Assembly (NCBI GenBank): GCA_023374045.1
Contig: CM041779.1
Span: 273,419,258-273,483,257 of the forward strand
DNA length: 64,000 nt
Direction of reading: 5' to 3'
From: Limonium bicolor
Lineage: Eukaryota; Streptophyta; Magnoliopsida; Caryophyllales; Plumbaginaceae
Made by a program: the position numbers and the translations under genes. The number at the start of each line of letters is the position of its first letter. Positions within the stretch are counted from its first letter, which is position 1. The notes below the pieces were generated by a model. The model had not been told where the DNA came from, searched no databases, and was given only the letters and a program-made list of their open reading frames with translations. Shown here piece after piece: positions 47,942 to 60,617 of this stretch.

Positions 47942-50399
47942 GCAACCCATGGAACTAGGAGCACACTTTGAGACCTTAAGGTAAGAAAAACAACCTTAAA
48001 ACACATTTTTTTCTTCACCCCTTAAACAAGTCTGAAAATGCTGCCCTTCCTCACTCCTTTTCTACACCATTTTGTACACTAAATGAAGGTTAGTTCAGCC
48101 CCATTAATTGAACCAAAGAGCAGCGCCAAAGCACTCCTCAAGGAGCTTCAAATGACGGTAAAACCGAGGGCCTACCATGGCTGTTTAAGCTCCTTCCTTT
48201 CATTGTTTTTCCATGAAACTAAACTCATCTTCTACTCCTATAGATGGTTGAAAATATAGCCTAGGATCTCAGCAAAAACCCAAGGTAAAGACTCTCTCTT
48301 TAAAGTTTAAAAATTCATGCTTTAAGACTCTCTAAACTGGTCATCTTGTTAAGGCATTAACTCAACCTTTTCTTCCTTGTATATTGGTGGCCGAATGGCT
48401 CTCTTCCCACCCATGAAGTGCTGTGTGACTAAGAGCTCATTTCCAAGGAGAAAAACCAATTTTTAAAAGGTAATTACATCATTAAAGCCTTAAGAGCTAT
48501 ATTTGTGGGTTAAACTTAATTTAAGGAAGAAATATCTAAATTAAGGTTCTGTTTATAATTAGTGCCATGAAGAGTGAAGGCTGGTGTGGATTTCTTTGTG
48601 ATTATAACAAGGTAAATATGCTTTAAAATCCTTTTTATGCATTAATGTTAATTATGTTGTAAATGGAAATAAGTGCCGAGATTTTGTGGGTATGTATGGG
48701 TTAATTCAACCCTAGAAATGTGGATTAAATTATGGATAAGTGATTGGTTATTAAACTTTAGTGTTAATGACTTATTAAGGTCAAATTTATAAGTAAAAAG
48801 AGAAAGAAAAATGATTTCAAAAAGGTTAAGGAAAATCTGTAGAGGATGTAAGTTATGAGTATATTTGGGACATTTTAATGTCATTTTATGGTTAAATTTA
48901 CATTATGTGTAAGGCCATGTGTTAGGCCATTTCTATTATGGTAATTTAAAACTTTAAATATTAATTATTAAGCTTTTGGGGTGGTAATATAAATTAAGTA
49001 ACTGGTGCTAAGATGTGATTTTACTGGAAATAATCTTTTAGTAACACCTTAGATAAATATTGATGAATTTAGGTGTTACATAAATTAAGTATAAGGTTAC
49101 AAATATAATTTAAATGAAATATAGACTTTATAAGTATTTTAATGAACAAAAGAAGTGTTATTGTGGTCAAAATGTAATTAAAATAAAATAAGGGTGCCAA
49201 ATTATATTGAGGCTGCAAGTTAGGGTTGGAATCGAATTTATAGTTAAATGTTAAATTTATAAGATTAAAGGATTAAAATGTGATTATGGGAACACAGGGG
49301 TCATTATCGTAAATATAGAGAAATATGAGTCAAAGGGGTATGTGAGTGGTCAACCTTGACCATGAGTAAGGTTTGACCAAAACTCAATGATAAGATTGAT
49401 TAGATTGGTAATTTAATTACGTATTAAGTTAAAAAATAACTAAAGTTATAAAAGTATATGTGGTGGTTTGGTAATTACCGAAATATAGTTGGCGGAAATG
49501 CAATTATTAAAGCCTTAGGGGCTGTTATGAATTTTAGAAGAATTATTGGGTAGGTTTTGTGATTTAATAAATTAAGAAGTATAATATATAGTTAAAGGAT
49601 TAAAATGTAACATATATAAAACTTATGGGGCTAGTTTGTAATTAAACAAATATTGGGGTGAAAACCGAATTTAGAGAAGTTTAAGGGACTGTTCGGAAAT
49701 ATTAAAAGTTATTGGGGTTAGTTTTGGCATTTTAAATAAGTAAATGGTATAATATAAAGTTTAGAGATTAATCTGTAAAGTTTATAAAGTAATGTGGGTT
49801 AATATGTAATTAAAGAAAAGTTGTGGGAGAATAAAATAAAATGCTAGAGGTAATTGGTGCTGTTTAGAATTAAAATAAATAATAGAAAACTATGGGTTAA
49901 AATTTAATAAGTGAATAAATATCATGACATATGATATTAGGGTGGTTCTGTAATATTTGAAAAGTTTATGTGGAAAATATACAATTTTTGGAACTATAGG
50001 GTACAGGGCGTGAATACTATAAGTTGGGAGTGAATTATAACATAAAGCTTGCAATGATATAGTGTGACATTATATTAAAGTCTATGGGAATATGTTATAA
50101 GGAAACAAATATGACATGAATATACCTTGTAAACAATCACATAAAATAATGTGATTAAGATAGAAATTGGGAAGTTTAGTACATGCTAGAAACCTTATAA
50201 TATAAGGACATGGAAATGTATTAAAATACATTGAACAATGTTAGGATAAATGTGAACATATAATAATAAAGTGTAACATGAAGTATAGTGGAGAAATTCA
50301 TTTATGGAACCTTAATACTAATGTTATAAAATAAGGTTGTTAAAGAATGAATAAACTATAAGTTATATAATTCAAATGTTATATTAGGAATTATATAAA

Positions 50400-50482
50400 C
50401 ACCTTGACTGGGAGACATTGACCAAGTCAACCATATTGACTAAGTCAAATAATTGACCTAAAGTAGTCAAAGTTGACCAACC
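50400..50482 (+). promoter_or_regulatory. cluster of W-box-like TTGAC motifs in LTR E
   Basis: Five TTGAC and three GTCAA in about 75 bp, including the palindrome TTGACCAAGTCAA and TTGACTAAGTCAA. TTGAC is the core bound by WRKY transcription factors. Regulatory use is inferred. Confidence 0.45.
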
Positions 50483-50714
50483 TAAGGAATTATAAAGTTA
50501 CATGGTCAACCATAAAATGTAGATATCAAACTACACGAATTGTATATGTACGTATATATATATACCTTATAGAACAAATATATATGTATAAAGTTGGTTG
50601 GAATGTAATGGGAATTAATAAGGAATTACAAGGATATAAATATCCACACATAAAATGATAAGTTTATTAGAGTAACAAGTGTTATGATATAAGGTTGGGA
50701 CCTTATAAAATCAA

Positions 50715-52684
50715 TGTAGCACTCCAACTACAAACTCCACACAAAACCATTAATCGTAGCGGAAAGTACATCATAAAACACTAAACAAAAGGGACGGTGT
50801 TACACGCCGTTAGCCGCCCACGTGGCTAACAAGGCTAATACATACATAGTGTACCGGTCTGATGGACAGTACTCCCGAGCATTATACATTACAATTCCAC
50901 TTCATAACTAAACCGAGTCAATCACACTTACATTACAACTGTACCGAGTCTAATACATTTTATTACCGATAACAATTTCGGTCTTACTATACTTACAATA
51001 CATAAGCAATTAAATAACTACCCATGCATAAATAGCCACCCCGTCCTACTCTCGAACGGCTACCAGCTCCATTGTACCTAAACGTAATGGGTGGCCCCAA
51101 AGGGGCTCAGCACCTTTGCTGGTATGGTAATCGTGCAGCCCGCATACTAGCGGGTCACGCACAACTAATTGTCGTCTGAGCATGCGATTGATTATATTTA
51201 AATCATGCATGAAATACTATAAACACACAATACAATCAATAGGTAATCAACACTGACATACATTCAGCAAGTTTAAAACATTAACGTTAATAAATCACAT
51301 TACTTGGTCTATAGACCATGAGAGCTTTTACTTCAAATGTAGATATCAACTCCCAAACACACGCGCGCGACCGGACTCCCGGATTCCTCACCCCCAAGTT
51401 ATACACTAGTTAGAAGCTCCCTCTATGGGGCTTATCACAACAAGTTACATTATAAATAGTCAAGTTTGGTTAGACACAAGCAGAGGTAAGATACCATCCG
51501 CCATACATGAATATAACATCGTTCGTTACACAACGACATACTCAAAGGGGCAAACACACATCACACACAACCACAACATACAACTAATGCATGGATAGCT
51601 GTAGTTAGAACGTTCCCGTAGGTTGGGACGTTAATTCCGAATACCGATCTCTTATGCGATCCTAGAGTCGGTTAGCTACGGTTTAACACATATTCGAGGT
51701 TAAACGGTATTGGAACTAAATATGCCACATAAATGAATTACTATAAACTCATTTCATGCTTTATCTTGCAATGTGGCAAACATACAGAATAACAGGTTGG
51801 CATACAAGCCGGTGTAACCCGGTAGGACACATGTTCCAAGAAAACCATACCTGTCACCTGGGAATTACTTTAGCGCGTCATCTCACGCTCCTTAGTTAAT
51901 TCTCGTACAACTGATATCATTTCAAATGTTTTTATTAACATCATGATCATACGGTATGTAAGCTACTATTACTCTCGTACTTACCCCGTTGTCCCGGTAT
52001 CCTTAACTTTCTTAGGTGATCTTAAGTTCACAACTTACACATTCACTTCTAGCACTTGTCTATACTTCTTAAGACCTTTACATGTCACCAAACAAGGCCT
52101 AAACATCATCTAATATCATCCCCATTCAATTCCCCGTAATTAGAAGCCTTTAAAACACTTTCGGGTGAATTTTTGGGGTGGTCCGGGACTTGGTTCTGGA
52201 CTTAAGTCCCGGACCAATGATCTGGCTAACTTTCGAATTGATTTTTAAGGTGGTCCTGGACTAGGTCCTAGACTTAAGTCCCGGACCAACCCTCCAGTGG
52301 TGTTCTCGGGGCATTTTAAGGTGTGGTCCGGGACCTTATCTAAGGGCTAGGTCCCAAACCTGCTAAAAAGCTGCTAAAACACTATTTTCAACCCTTAATC
52401 CAACCTTAAACCTCACCCAAACTTTTCCTAATCTTTCCACAAGTTTCTAAACATGTTATAACACCATAAACATGCATTAAACCTTCCTAAATCACCACCA
52501 AACTCATTTTTCAAATTTTGTTGAATTCTACTCATTTCTACTCCCATTTTCAACACTTATGCACACTAGTGCATTACCAACCTCTCTTGGTGTTTCATAA
52601 CCTTCTACCAACATTACCAATTCACTTATTGACGATTCCGAATCCTTCTTAAACATTGAAAATTTTGTACTCAAGTTCACTAAC
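50715..52684 (-). repeat. LTR D, cut by insertion of copy C
   Basis: Starts on the + strand with TGTAGCACTCCAAC. It follows copy C's LTR in outline: CGTAGCGGAAA, ACACGCCGTTAGCCGCCC, GGTCTGATGGACAG and CCCCAAAGGGGCTCAGC. It is broken at 52685 where copy C begins. The 5 bp before it are ATCAA (50710-50714); the partner is outside the window. No genes. Confidence 0.75.
52187..52345 (-). repeat. GGTCCGGGAC repeat pair in LTR D
   Basis: Two to three units of about 75 bp with GGTCCGGGACTTGG and ACTTAAGTCCCGGACCA. This is the counterpart of the hairpin arrays in LTRs A and C. Confidence 0.65.
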
Positions 52685-55600
52685 TGTAACACCCCAACCG
52701 CTAATCCTATGCTTATCATCTAATCGTCCTGTTAATCCTACGAGTTCGCAGCGGAAATTTTACTACTTACTACGGCGGGTGGTACAACGCCGCTAACCGC
52801 CCATACGGCTAGCTAGGCTTACCTTACTTACAGTCACGGTCTGATGCATGTAGTGTACCGAGCTACTAAATTACTTACCAAAATACCATATATCACATAC
52901 TTACATCCATGGATCACCGAGTATTTAAAGTATATTCAATTACAACCTTTCAAGCTTACCAAAAGAATGAGTTTCTAAGGCTACTCATCTATACCCCCAA
53001 TCCAATACTTCCACTAACCAAAAAGGTGTACCCCATGGTACACCGGCTAACAAAACGTACAGCCGTGTACTACTTAGTACACCAATCATGAATTCACTGT
53101 TTACAATCCAAAAGAAAGACAAGAAAATTAAACTTCAACTCTCCTAGTCTTCATCCTTCACGAGTACCTGCGTGTAGTAAAAAAATGGTGCCCCAAGGGG
53201 CTCAGCAAACGCTGCGTATAAACTCCGCATATACCGCGTGCTAGCTAGGGCACGCCGACTATTTGACGTCCACTAAACATGCTGTCCATTTATTTCATAC
53301 ATACATGCTTGCATACAACATACATTCATTCCAAGGCAACAATACAATAAAGCTCACAATACTTACCTTCACAAGGTTAGCCATATTATGCATCCGGGTT
53401 AATCGGAATGCTCATTACCCTTTTACTCATTGCACAATACTTACACATTCTCTTTCATACTTTACTTGCTTACCTTTCCATACTCATTTACTTGCTCTTA
53501 CTTACTCATACTTACTTACTCATACTCATGTTAAGCCGGTATGGCCTCTGGGCAGGGACTACACTGTCCCACCACCAGGCTTTACTTGACTCACCAATCC
53601 GGGATGCTACCCATTTAAGGGATTTGGGCCGCGGACCAGTTAAGAGTCAGGAATTGGAGCCAACCTCTCGTGACTCCGCATCCTCACGCGTGGCCGAAAC
53701 TATATCGGACTTCTACTCATTCCAATTTAATTACCAATTTAAGTTAGATTGGTTAGCTTGTTAGGAATAAGTTAGAAGTCCATTCACATTAACAATCGGT
53801 CACGATGCAATACAACATACATGCACACATTCATATTCATCCAAACATTTCATGAATTATACAAACTAAATTTGAAGACATTATACAACAATATACAACA
53901 CTACATATTCACAAGTAAACATGATAACTCCGATTCGTGCATTTATCTTATTTGGTGATCAATTAGCACACAACACACAAATCAGAGTAACCAAGATAGC
54001 ATACGGGGCATGAGGAATCCATACCGTTCACCGTTGTACGTGTTTCCAAACGTCCTTCGGTGTCACAAATCAAGTCCTATTATATACATACAATTGAATG
54101 ATTAATATACCTATCATCAACTTAACTCCTACTTACTATGTCCTTATACTTCTTACACTTACACTTTACTTTTTTATTTTTCATTACTTAAGTTTCACTT
54201 TCTTACTTAACATTGGCATGCTTACATACATGTACATATATATATATATGTAGGTATATACATATATATATATATATATTATTTAATTTAAATAATTTTT
54301 TTTTTGACCGGACCGGACTTGCGACCGACCTTGCAAGTCCGGTCCATTCCAGTAGCTCACATTACCGAATCTTTCTGGTCGACGACGAACTTGCAAGTCC
54401 GGTTGCAAGTTCGGTCCATTCCAGTAAGTTTTGGTTTCGAAATTCTGGAGTCGACCGACCTTGCATGTCCGGTCCCAAGGTCGGTCCATTCCAGTAAGTT
54501 TCGTTACAGGCGAATTTTAGCCCGACCGACCTTACAAGCCCGGTCACAAGGTCGGTCCATTCCAGTAGCTTACTCGACGGAAAATTTTTGAGTCGACCGA
54601 CCTTGCAAGTCCGGTCGCAAGGTCGGTCCATTCCAGTAGGTTACAGACGGGAGAATTTTCTAGTCCGACCGAACTTGCAAGTCCGGTCGATTCCAGAAGC
54701 TTTCCCGTCTTTGTAAATCTGGGCTCGACTGAACTTGCAAGTCCGGTCGCAAGTTCGGTCCGCCCCAGTATTTGCATTTTAATTTCTGTTTTCAGTCCCT
54801 CTTCTTACCCATTACTTCCCCATTGTTCCTACACTTATTCCCACATGTTTTAACACTAATTAAACCTCCTAATACACCTTAATTCATTCATTAACTCTTT
54901 ACACATTTCTATACTCATTCACTCACATAATTTCCCAAGTTTCATACAACACTCTCACTAGTCTCTTCTCTAGTTGCATTTTGCTACATATTTCTCTTCT
55001 AACTCTCCCCAACTATAACTCCCTCTTCTAATGTCATTTCTAACACCTCTAATACATTACAACTACATTAGCTATCTCTCCTAATATACCCTCTATCTTT
55101 CTCTAACAAAATCTGTTACACCCTACCTTATTCACCTAGTTTAAAATTCACTAAGTGTTCTATTCCTAGGTAAATTTTGCCATGGTCTCCCCTATATTTT
55201 TACACTCTCACCACATATTCTAGCTCACAATTCAACACTCATTTCACCTGTTTCAATAGACATCAATATACAAACCTTCATACACAATTCCTAAACACTA
55301 AACACTACTAAAAATTCCTACACATAATTACTAATCCCCAATCTGTTTGTAACAGTTTTTAAAATGTCATTTAAGGTTTTACAATCTTGTTTCTTCCTAC
55401 GCATTACACTACCAATGCATTACTATTTTACATTACATATTTTCATTTCTCAAAATCTGTTACACATTCATTTACAAGGCTACACAAGGAAGAGTGCAAT
55501 TACCTTGTTCCTTTACTAGCTTCTCCTTTCTTCTTCTTGCTTCTTCTTTTCCTCTTCCCCTCCTCTTCTTACCGGTTATAAACCAACTCTAACACTACAA

Positions 55601-56666
55601 CCCATACATATACATATTTCAATACACCATTTTAATACTAAAACTAACCCTAACCATTATTCAAGCTCTAATGTAGGTTTTAGGGTTTAGAAATTATATT
55701 ACCTTCCAAGAGTGCAAATGAAGCTTGGAGTGGTTCAAGAACAAGATTTCCAACTCCACCAAGATGCCAAAATCGGCTAGGATACAAGAGGCCAAACAAG
55801 GGTTTAGTCTAAAATTTGTTTTGCCCTTAAGGCTAGGAAGACAATGAAGTTTTGAGAATATTTTTACCTCAAAAGAACAAGGAGAAGGAGGGCCTTCTAA
55901 TGGTGGTGTTGAAGCTCCAAATGGGACATACCCATAAAAACAAAAGTTCTCCTTTTTGATTTTTGAAAAGAGGGAAATGTTGCTCTTGAGGAGAGGATGA
56001 CAATGGTGTAATTTTTACAATTTTTGGAGGAAGTTTAAGGGAGTAACAAGAGGAAAGAATGTGGAGTTTGTGGGGGTTGTTTCAAGCTTCCATGGCTGTC
56101 GCAGGGAAAGGAGGAAAGAAATGAGAGTGGGGGAGTGAGGCTGCTATACGTGAGAGAGAAATGAGAATGGGAGAGAGAGAGTGTGAGAGTAAAATATGTT
56201 ACTTTTTGAATTGTAATTGCTTTTGTCTTTTGTGAGTAAAAGGGAATAAAGAGAGGGTGTGAGTGGGGATGTGCAATCGGACACATACAGAACCCATAAG
56301 GGTTTTAAAATCCTTTTTACATTATTGGACACATAAGTTTGTGTTATTTATGTTTCTACCCCACAACTTCCCGTTTTTGACAGTTTTTACTAATTCCTCG
56401 TTTTCTTGATTTTATTGGTCTAAAGCTCACTAACATTTATTAATGATTATTTAGTTGACCAAAATTATTACGAGTCTATTTGACCCGCTTAAAGACACGT
56501 TTTCCTTACCTCGAAAAACGCGCTTTAAGGTTCGTTAGTGGTTTTAATCCGTTTTAAGGATCCGTTTTCTTTGGGATTTGTTCCCTCATGATTATTTATA
56601 CTTAATTAAGCTTCTAAATTATTTATTAGCCTAATTAATCACTATTTTTAATTACGGGGTATTTCA
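52685..56666 (-). repeat. 3' LTR of copy C (3982 bp)
   Basis: Complete LTR with TG...CA ends: minus strand TGAAATACCCC at 56666, ending GGGGTGTTACA at 52685. It is next to the polypurine tract on the coding side. It contains the CCCCAAGGGGCTCAGC block (53188), TATA-rich tract (54230-54285), hairpin array (54303-54770) and AT-rich remainder. No genes. Confidence 0.95.
54303..54775 (-). repeat. tandem GACCGACCTTGCAAGTCCGGTC array (copy C LTR)
   Basis: About seven units near 70 bp: ACCGACCTTGCAAGTCCGGTC, AAGGTCGGTCCATTCCAGTA, then an AT-rich spacer. As in LTR A, it lies directly upstream (in LTR direction) of a TATATA tract. Confidence 0.88.
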
Positions 56667-56682
56667 ATCTACCCCCCTTAAG
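56667..56682 (-). other. polypurine tract (copy C)
   Basis: Minus strand CTTAAGGGGGGTAGAT, directly before the 3' LTR start at 56666. It primes plus-strand cDNA synthesis in the family. Confidence 0.88.
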
Positions 56683-57116
56683 AAACTTTGCCCTCAAAGT
56701 TGCTCAAGGTTAATAGTTTAGTAATTCTACTCATTAGGCAAACCAATTGCACTAATGTGTCTTAATACCACCTATGAGGTGTTTACTCCATTCCACATTG
56801 CAAACATACACACTTCAAGCATCATACACAATTCACATACACAATCCAACATTTTCCACACATGCCATTCCACAATACGCAATACATCATTACCATTCAC
56901 AATACACATTACACATACATCATCCATCATACAAATACATTCATACACTACACATTACACGTACCAAATTCACTTACACTACATGTGCCATACAAAGATT
57001 TATTACAATACCTACACACTAAGCAATGCTTACCCCGAAGCAATGCAAAAGCAAAAGGGCTCTACCCCCCTTAAAAGGGGTACGACCCGTACCCGTATTG
57101 CTAAATACTAGACTCT
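56683..57116 (-). other. 3' untranslated part between pol and polypurine tract (copy C)
   Basis: CATACA/CATTACAC-rich low-complexity sequence with no gene. The CCCCCCTTAAAAGGGG palindrome lies near 57064-57079. Confidence 0.6.
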
Positions 57117-60100
57117 CTAGTCTATGAACAGCTGTGGGTACTTAGCCTTCATGGCATCTTCCAATTCCCATGTCGCTTCTTCGACATTATGGTTTGACCA
57201 TAGGACCTTCACCATTCGTATAGACTTATGGCGAGTGTCTCTGGTCTTCCTATCGAGGATTCTCAGTGGGGTTTCAACATATCTCATGTTTGGCTCAATG
57301 GATAAGTGCTCGGGCTCTAACACATGAGAAGGATCAGCAATATACTTCTTGAGTTGTGACACATGAAATACATCATGGACACGCCCCAAGTCCTCAGGTA
57401 GTGCTAACCTGTAGGCTACGGATCCAACTCTTTTGGTGATAGTGTACGGCCCTACAAACTTTGGGCTTAGCTTGCCCTTCTGACCAAAACGGAAGACACC
57501 CTTCATAGGTGAAACTCGCAAGAACACTTGGTCGCCCACGGCGAACTCAAGGTCGCGTCGTCTCACATCCGCATAGGATTTCTGTCTATCTTGGGCTGCC
57601 TTCATGTTAGCTCTAATCTGCTGCACTTCAGCTTGCACTTGCTCAAGATACTCCGGTCCTATTATGACCGCTTCACTTGACTCATCCCAACACAAGGGTG
57701 TACGGCAAGGTCTACCGTATAGAGCTTGGAAAGGCGACATCTTAATCGAGGCGTGATAACTATTATTATACGAGAACTCGATAAGATGAAGCTTATCTAA
57801 CCAACTCCCCTGAAAGTCCAAGGCACATGCCCGAAGCATGTCCTCCAGTGTCTGGATGGTCCTTTCTGTCTGACCGTCGTCTGAGGATGGAAGGCGGTAC
57901 TCAACTTCAATTCTGTACCCAACGCTTCCCTTGTAGCTCTCCAGTATCTCGAAAGAAATCTGGTGTCGCGGTCAGATACTATAGTCTTAGGGACTCCGTG
58001 GTGTCTGATAATCTCCTTATCGAAAAGCTCAGCTAGCTTTACTACCTTCCAGGTGTCCTTCATCGGTATGAATCTGGCAACCTTGGTAAGGCGATCGACT
58101 ACAACCCAGATCATGTTGAGTCCTCCCCTGGCAGGTAGTCCTACAACAAAATCCATGGAGATATCATGAAATTTCCACTCCGGAACTGGCATAGATTGTA
58201 CCATTCCGCCCGGTCTACGGTGTTCAAATTTTACCTTTGGCATGTTAGCATCTCAATACAAATTCCGTCACATCTGATTTCATTCCAGACCACCAGAAGT
58301 ACCTCTTCATGTCTTTGTACATCTTGGAGGCTCCCGGATGGACTGACAATGTGGAACAGTGTGACTCTCACAGGATGCGATCCCTTAGCTCAGCATTGCT
58401 TCGGGGGACGCATAACCTGTCATTCAACCGAATCAAACCATCTTCATGTAGCTTGAAGTCATACTTCTTCTTCTCAAATGTACCATTCTCGATCTTGTGT
58501 CTGATTTCGGTTAGGTAAGGGTCGCTCAACTGAGCGTCTCGCACCTCGTCAACCAAGCTAGAAGAAGCGAGTAGCGAATGGAGCGAGTGTGCTCGACGGC
58601 TCAGGGCGTCGGCTACAATGTTTGCCTTCCCTTCCTTATATTGCAAGTTGATGTCATAATCTGAAAGAAATTCTATCCATCTTCTTTGTCTCAGATTCAG
58701 TTCTTTCTGTGTGAATACATACTGTAAGCTCTTGTGGTCGGAGTAGATGGTGATGCTTACCCCATAGAGATAGTGTCGCCATATCTTCAAGGCGAAGACA
58801 ATGGCTCCTAACTCTAAATCGTGAGTCGGGTAATTCTCCTCATGCTTTTTCAGCTGGCGGGAGGCATAAGCTACAACCTTGCCATGCTGCATGAGTACGC
58901 ATCCCATTCCTTGCCTGATGCATCACAATATACCTCAAATCCCTCTGTGCCCTCTGGAAGAGTAAGGACGGGCGCTGAGGTCAATGAGTCTTTTAGTTTC
59001 TGAAATGATAACTCGCACTCGTGTGTCCATACAAACGGTGCATCTTTCTTCATCAATGTAGTCATGGGCTTAGCGACTTTCGAGAAGTCCCTTACAAATC
59101 TCCGGTAGTAACCGGCTAGACCAAGAAAGCTCCTAATGTCGGTAACAGTCTTGGGTCTAGGCCATGATCGTACAGCTTCTATCTTAGAAGGGTCAACCTA
59201 GATACCTGCGCTCGAGATGACATGTCCAAGGAATGATACCTGATCAAGCCAAAACTCGCATTTGAAGAACTTCGCATACAGCTGGTTCTCGCGCAGTGTC
59301 TCAAGCACTTTCCTCAAGTGAGTTTCATGTTCCTCTACTGATTTGGAGTATACAAGTATGTCGTCGATGAAGACAACCACAAAAGTGTCCAACTGCTCAC
59401 TGAATAAATGATTCATGAGGTCCATGAATTTAGCTGGTGCCTTCGACAAACCGAATGGCATCACTGTGAATTCGTAGTGGCCATATCTGGTACGGAATGC
59501 CGTTTTCTCAATGTCTTGTTCTTTGATTGCAATCTGATGATACCCTGAACGGAGGTCAATCTTGGAGAAGACTGAGGCTCCTTTCAACTGGTCGAATAGG
59601 TCGTCAATACGTGGTAGTGGGTATTTATTCTTGACTGTGACCGCATTCAACTTGCGGTAGTCAATACAAAGTCGGAGACTACCGTCCTTCTTCTTCACGA
59701 AAAGAACCGGTGCTCCCCAGGGTGATACGCTCGGGCGTATAAACCCCTTGTCTAGAAGGTCTCTTAACTGCTCTTTTAGTTCGGTCATTTCTGCAGGTGC
59801 CATGCGGTACGGTGCCCTAGCAATGGGACCGGTACCTGGCAATAGATCAATTTCGAATTCCACTGCTCTCGGTGGTGGCATGCCGGGTAGCTCCTTAGGG
59901 AATACGTCGGGAAATTCGGATACAATCGGTACCTCATCACTAAACTCTGGATCTCGCTCCAGGTCTTGTACATAACATAGATACACCTCTTGGCCCTTTT
60001 TGAGCTCCCGGTACATGGCCATAGCAGATATGAGTGTGGTCGAAGGCTCTCTCGGTCTCTGGCGGTAAGATACAGTAACCCCAGAAGGACTCTTGAGCAG

Positions 60101-60489
60101 CAAACGATGCTCGGCGCAGAGGATTCTACCCTTGTGCCGCTCTAACCAATTCATTCCAATGATTAAGTTGAATCCCAATCCACTGAATTCGATGAAGGAA
60201 ATGGGAAACGATTCGCCTTTGATTTGGATTGTGGCTGATTGATAGTACTTGGTGCACTTTACTCGCTCCTTCGATGGGAGAGTAACCATGAAGTTCGGTA
60301 GCTCATCCGCATCTAGCTTCAACCTCTTCACGAAAGATGGTGATACGAAGGTGTGAGAGGCGCCGGAGTCGAATAACACATTGGCATCAATGCCATTTAC
60401 TGGGAATGTTCCCGTTAAGATGGTGCCGCTTCTGCCGGCTTGTGCTTCGGTGAGGATGCTCAGGTTACCTTCGGTACCGAGTCCACAAC
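57117..60489 (-). pseudogene. pol: protease, RT, RNase H, integrase, chromodomain (copy C)
   Basis: Starts at acceptor CCAATAG|GTTGTGG. Protease has [10 protein letters not shown]. Reverse transcriptase (about 59900-59200) is intact, with [20 protein letters not shown] and [13 protein letters not shown] at about 59200 (SAGI-stop-VDP) breaks the frame. RNase H has a frameshift after CDASGK but keeps LELGAIVF and [11 protein letters not shown]. Integrase has its zinc domain (a 2-nt loss at the CxxC), MDFVVGLP and VSDRDTRF, then a frameshift in the DGQTERT-equivalent region. The last 240 codons (57839-57117) are open. They end in YVETPLRILDRKTR, VKVLWSNHNVEEATWELED and KYPQLF, the chromodomain-like tail of Tekay/Del chromoviruses, thought to guide integration to heterochromatin. 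Few lesions, but the product would not be full length. Confidence 0.92.
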
Positions 60490-60544
60490 CTATTGGATTC
60501 AAGTATTGATGGTGGACACAAGTGGAATTAAATCAACACTGCTC

Positions 60545-60550
60545 TTTATT
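60545..60550 (-). promoter_or_regulatory. AATAAA poly(A) signal after AlkB gene (copy C)
   Basis: TATCAATAAAGAGC on the minus strand, about 70 bases past the AlkB stop and before the pol splice acceptor. Conserved with copy A. It would let a transcript end after AlkB, excluding pol. Confidence 0.5.
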
Positions 60551-60617
60551 GATAAACCAACCATCATACATGCCGTGTCTCTAATACACGTTACTAAAAT
60601 TACATGATACTATGAAT

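Larger units (their letters stand above)
42782..50714 (+). repeat. LTR E, interrupted by a solo LTR and truncated on the right
   Basis: Starts TGAAGTACTCC (a variant of TGAAATACCCC) and runs to 43765, then resumes at 47947 after the inserted solo LTR. It continues through AAGGTAA modules (47980-48620) and an AT-rich tract (48630-50700) to 50714, where another LTR begins. The expected end (a GTGTTACA-type terminus) was not reached. No genes. Confidence 0.6.

Noticed and set aside
53263..53764. Overlapping open frames of 108 and 118 codons in the 3' LTR of copy C
   Set aside because: Low-complexity CTTACT and CATACTT repeats create open frames. The equivalent LTR A region does not keep them.
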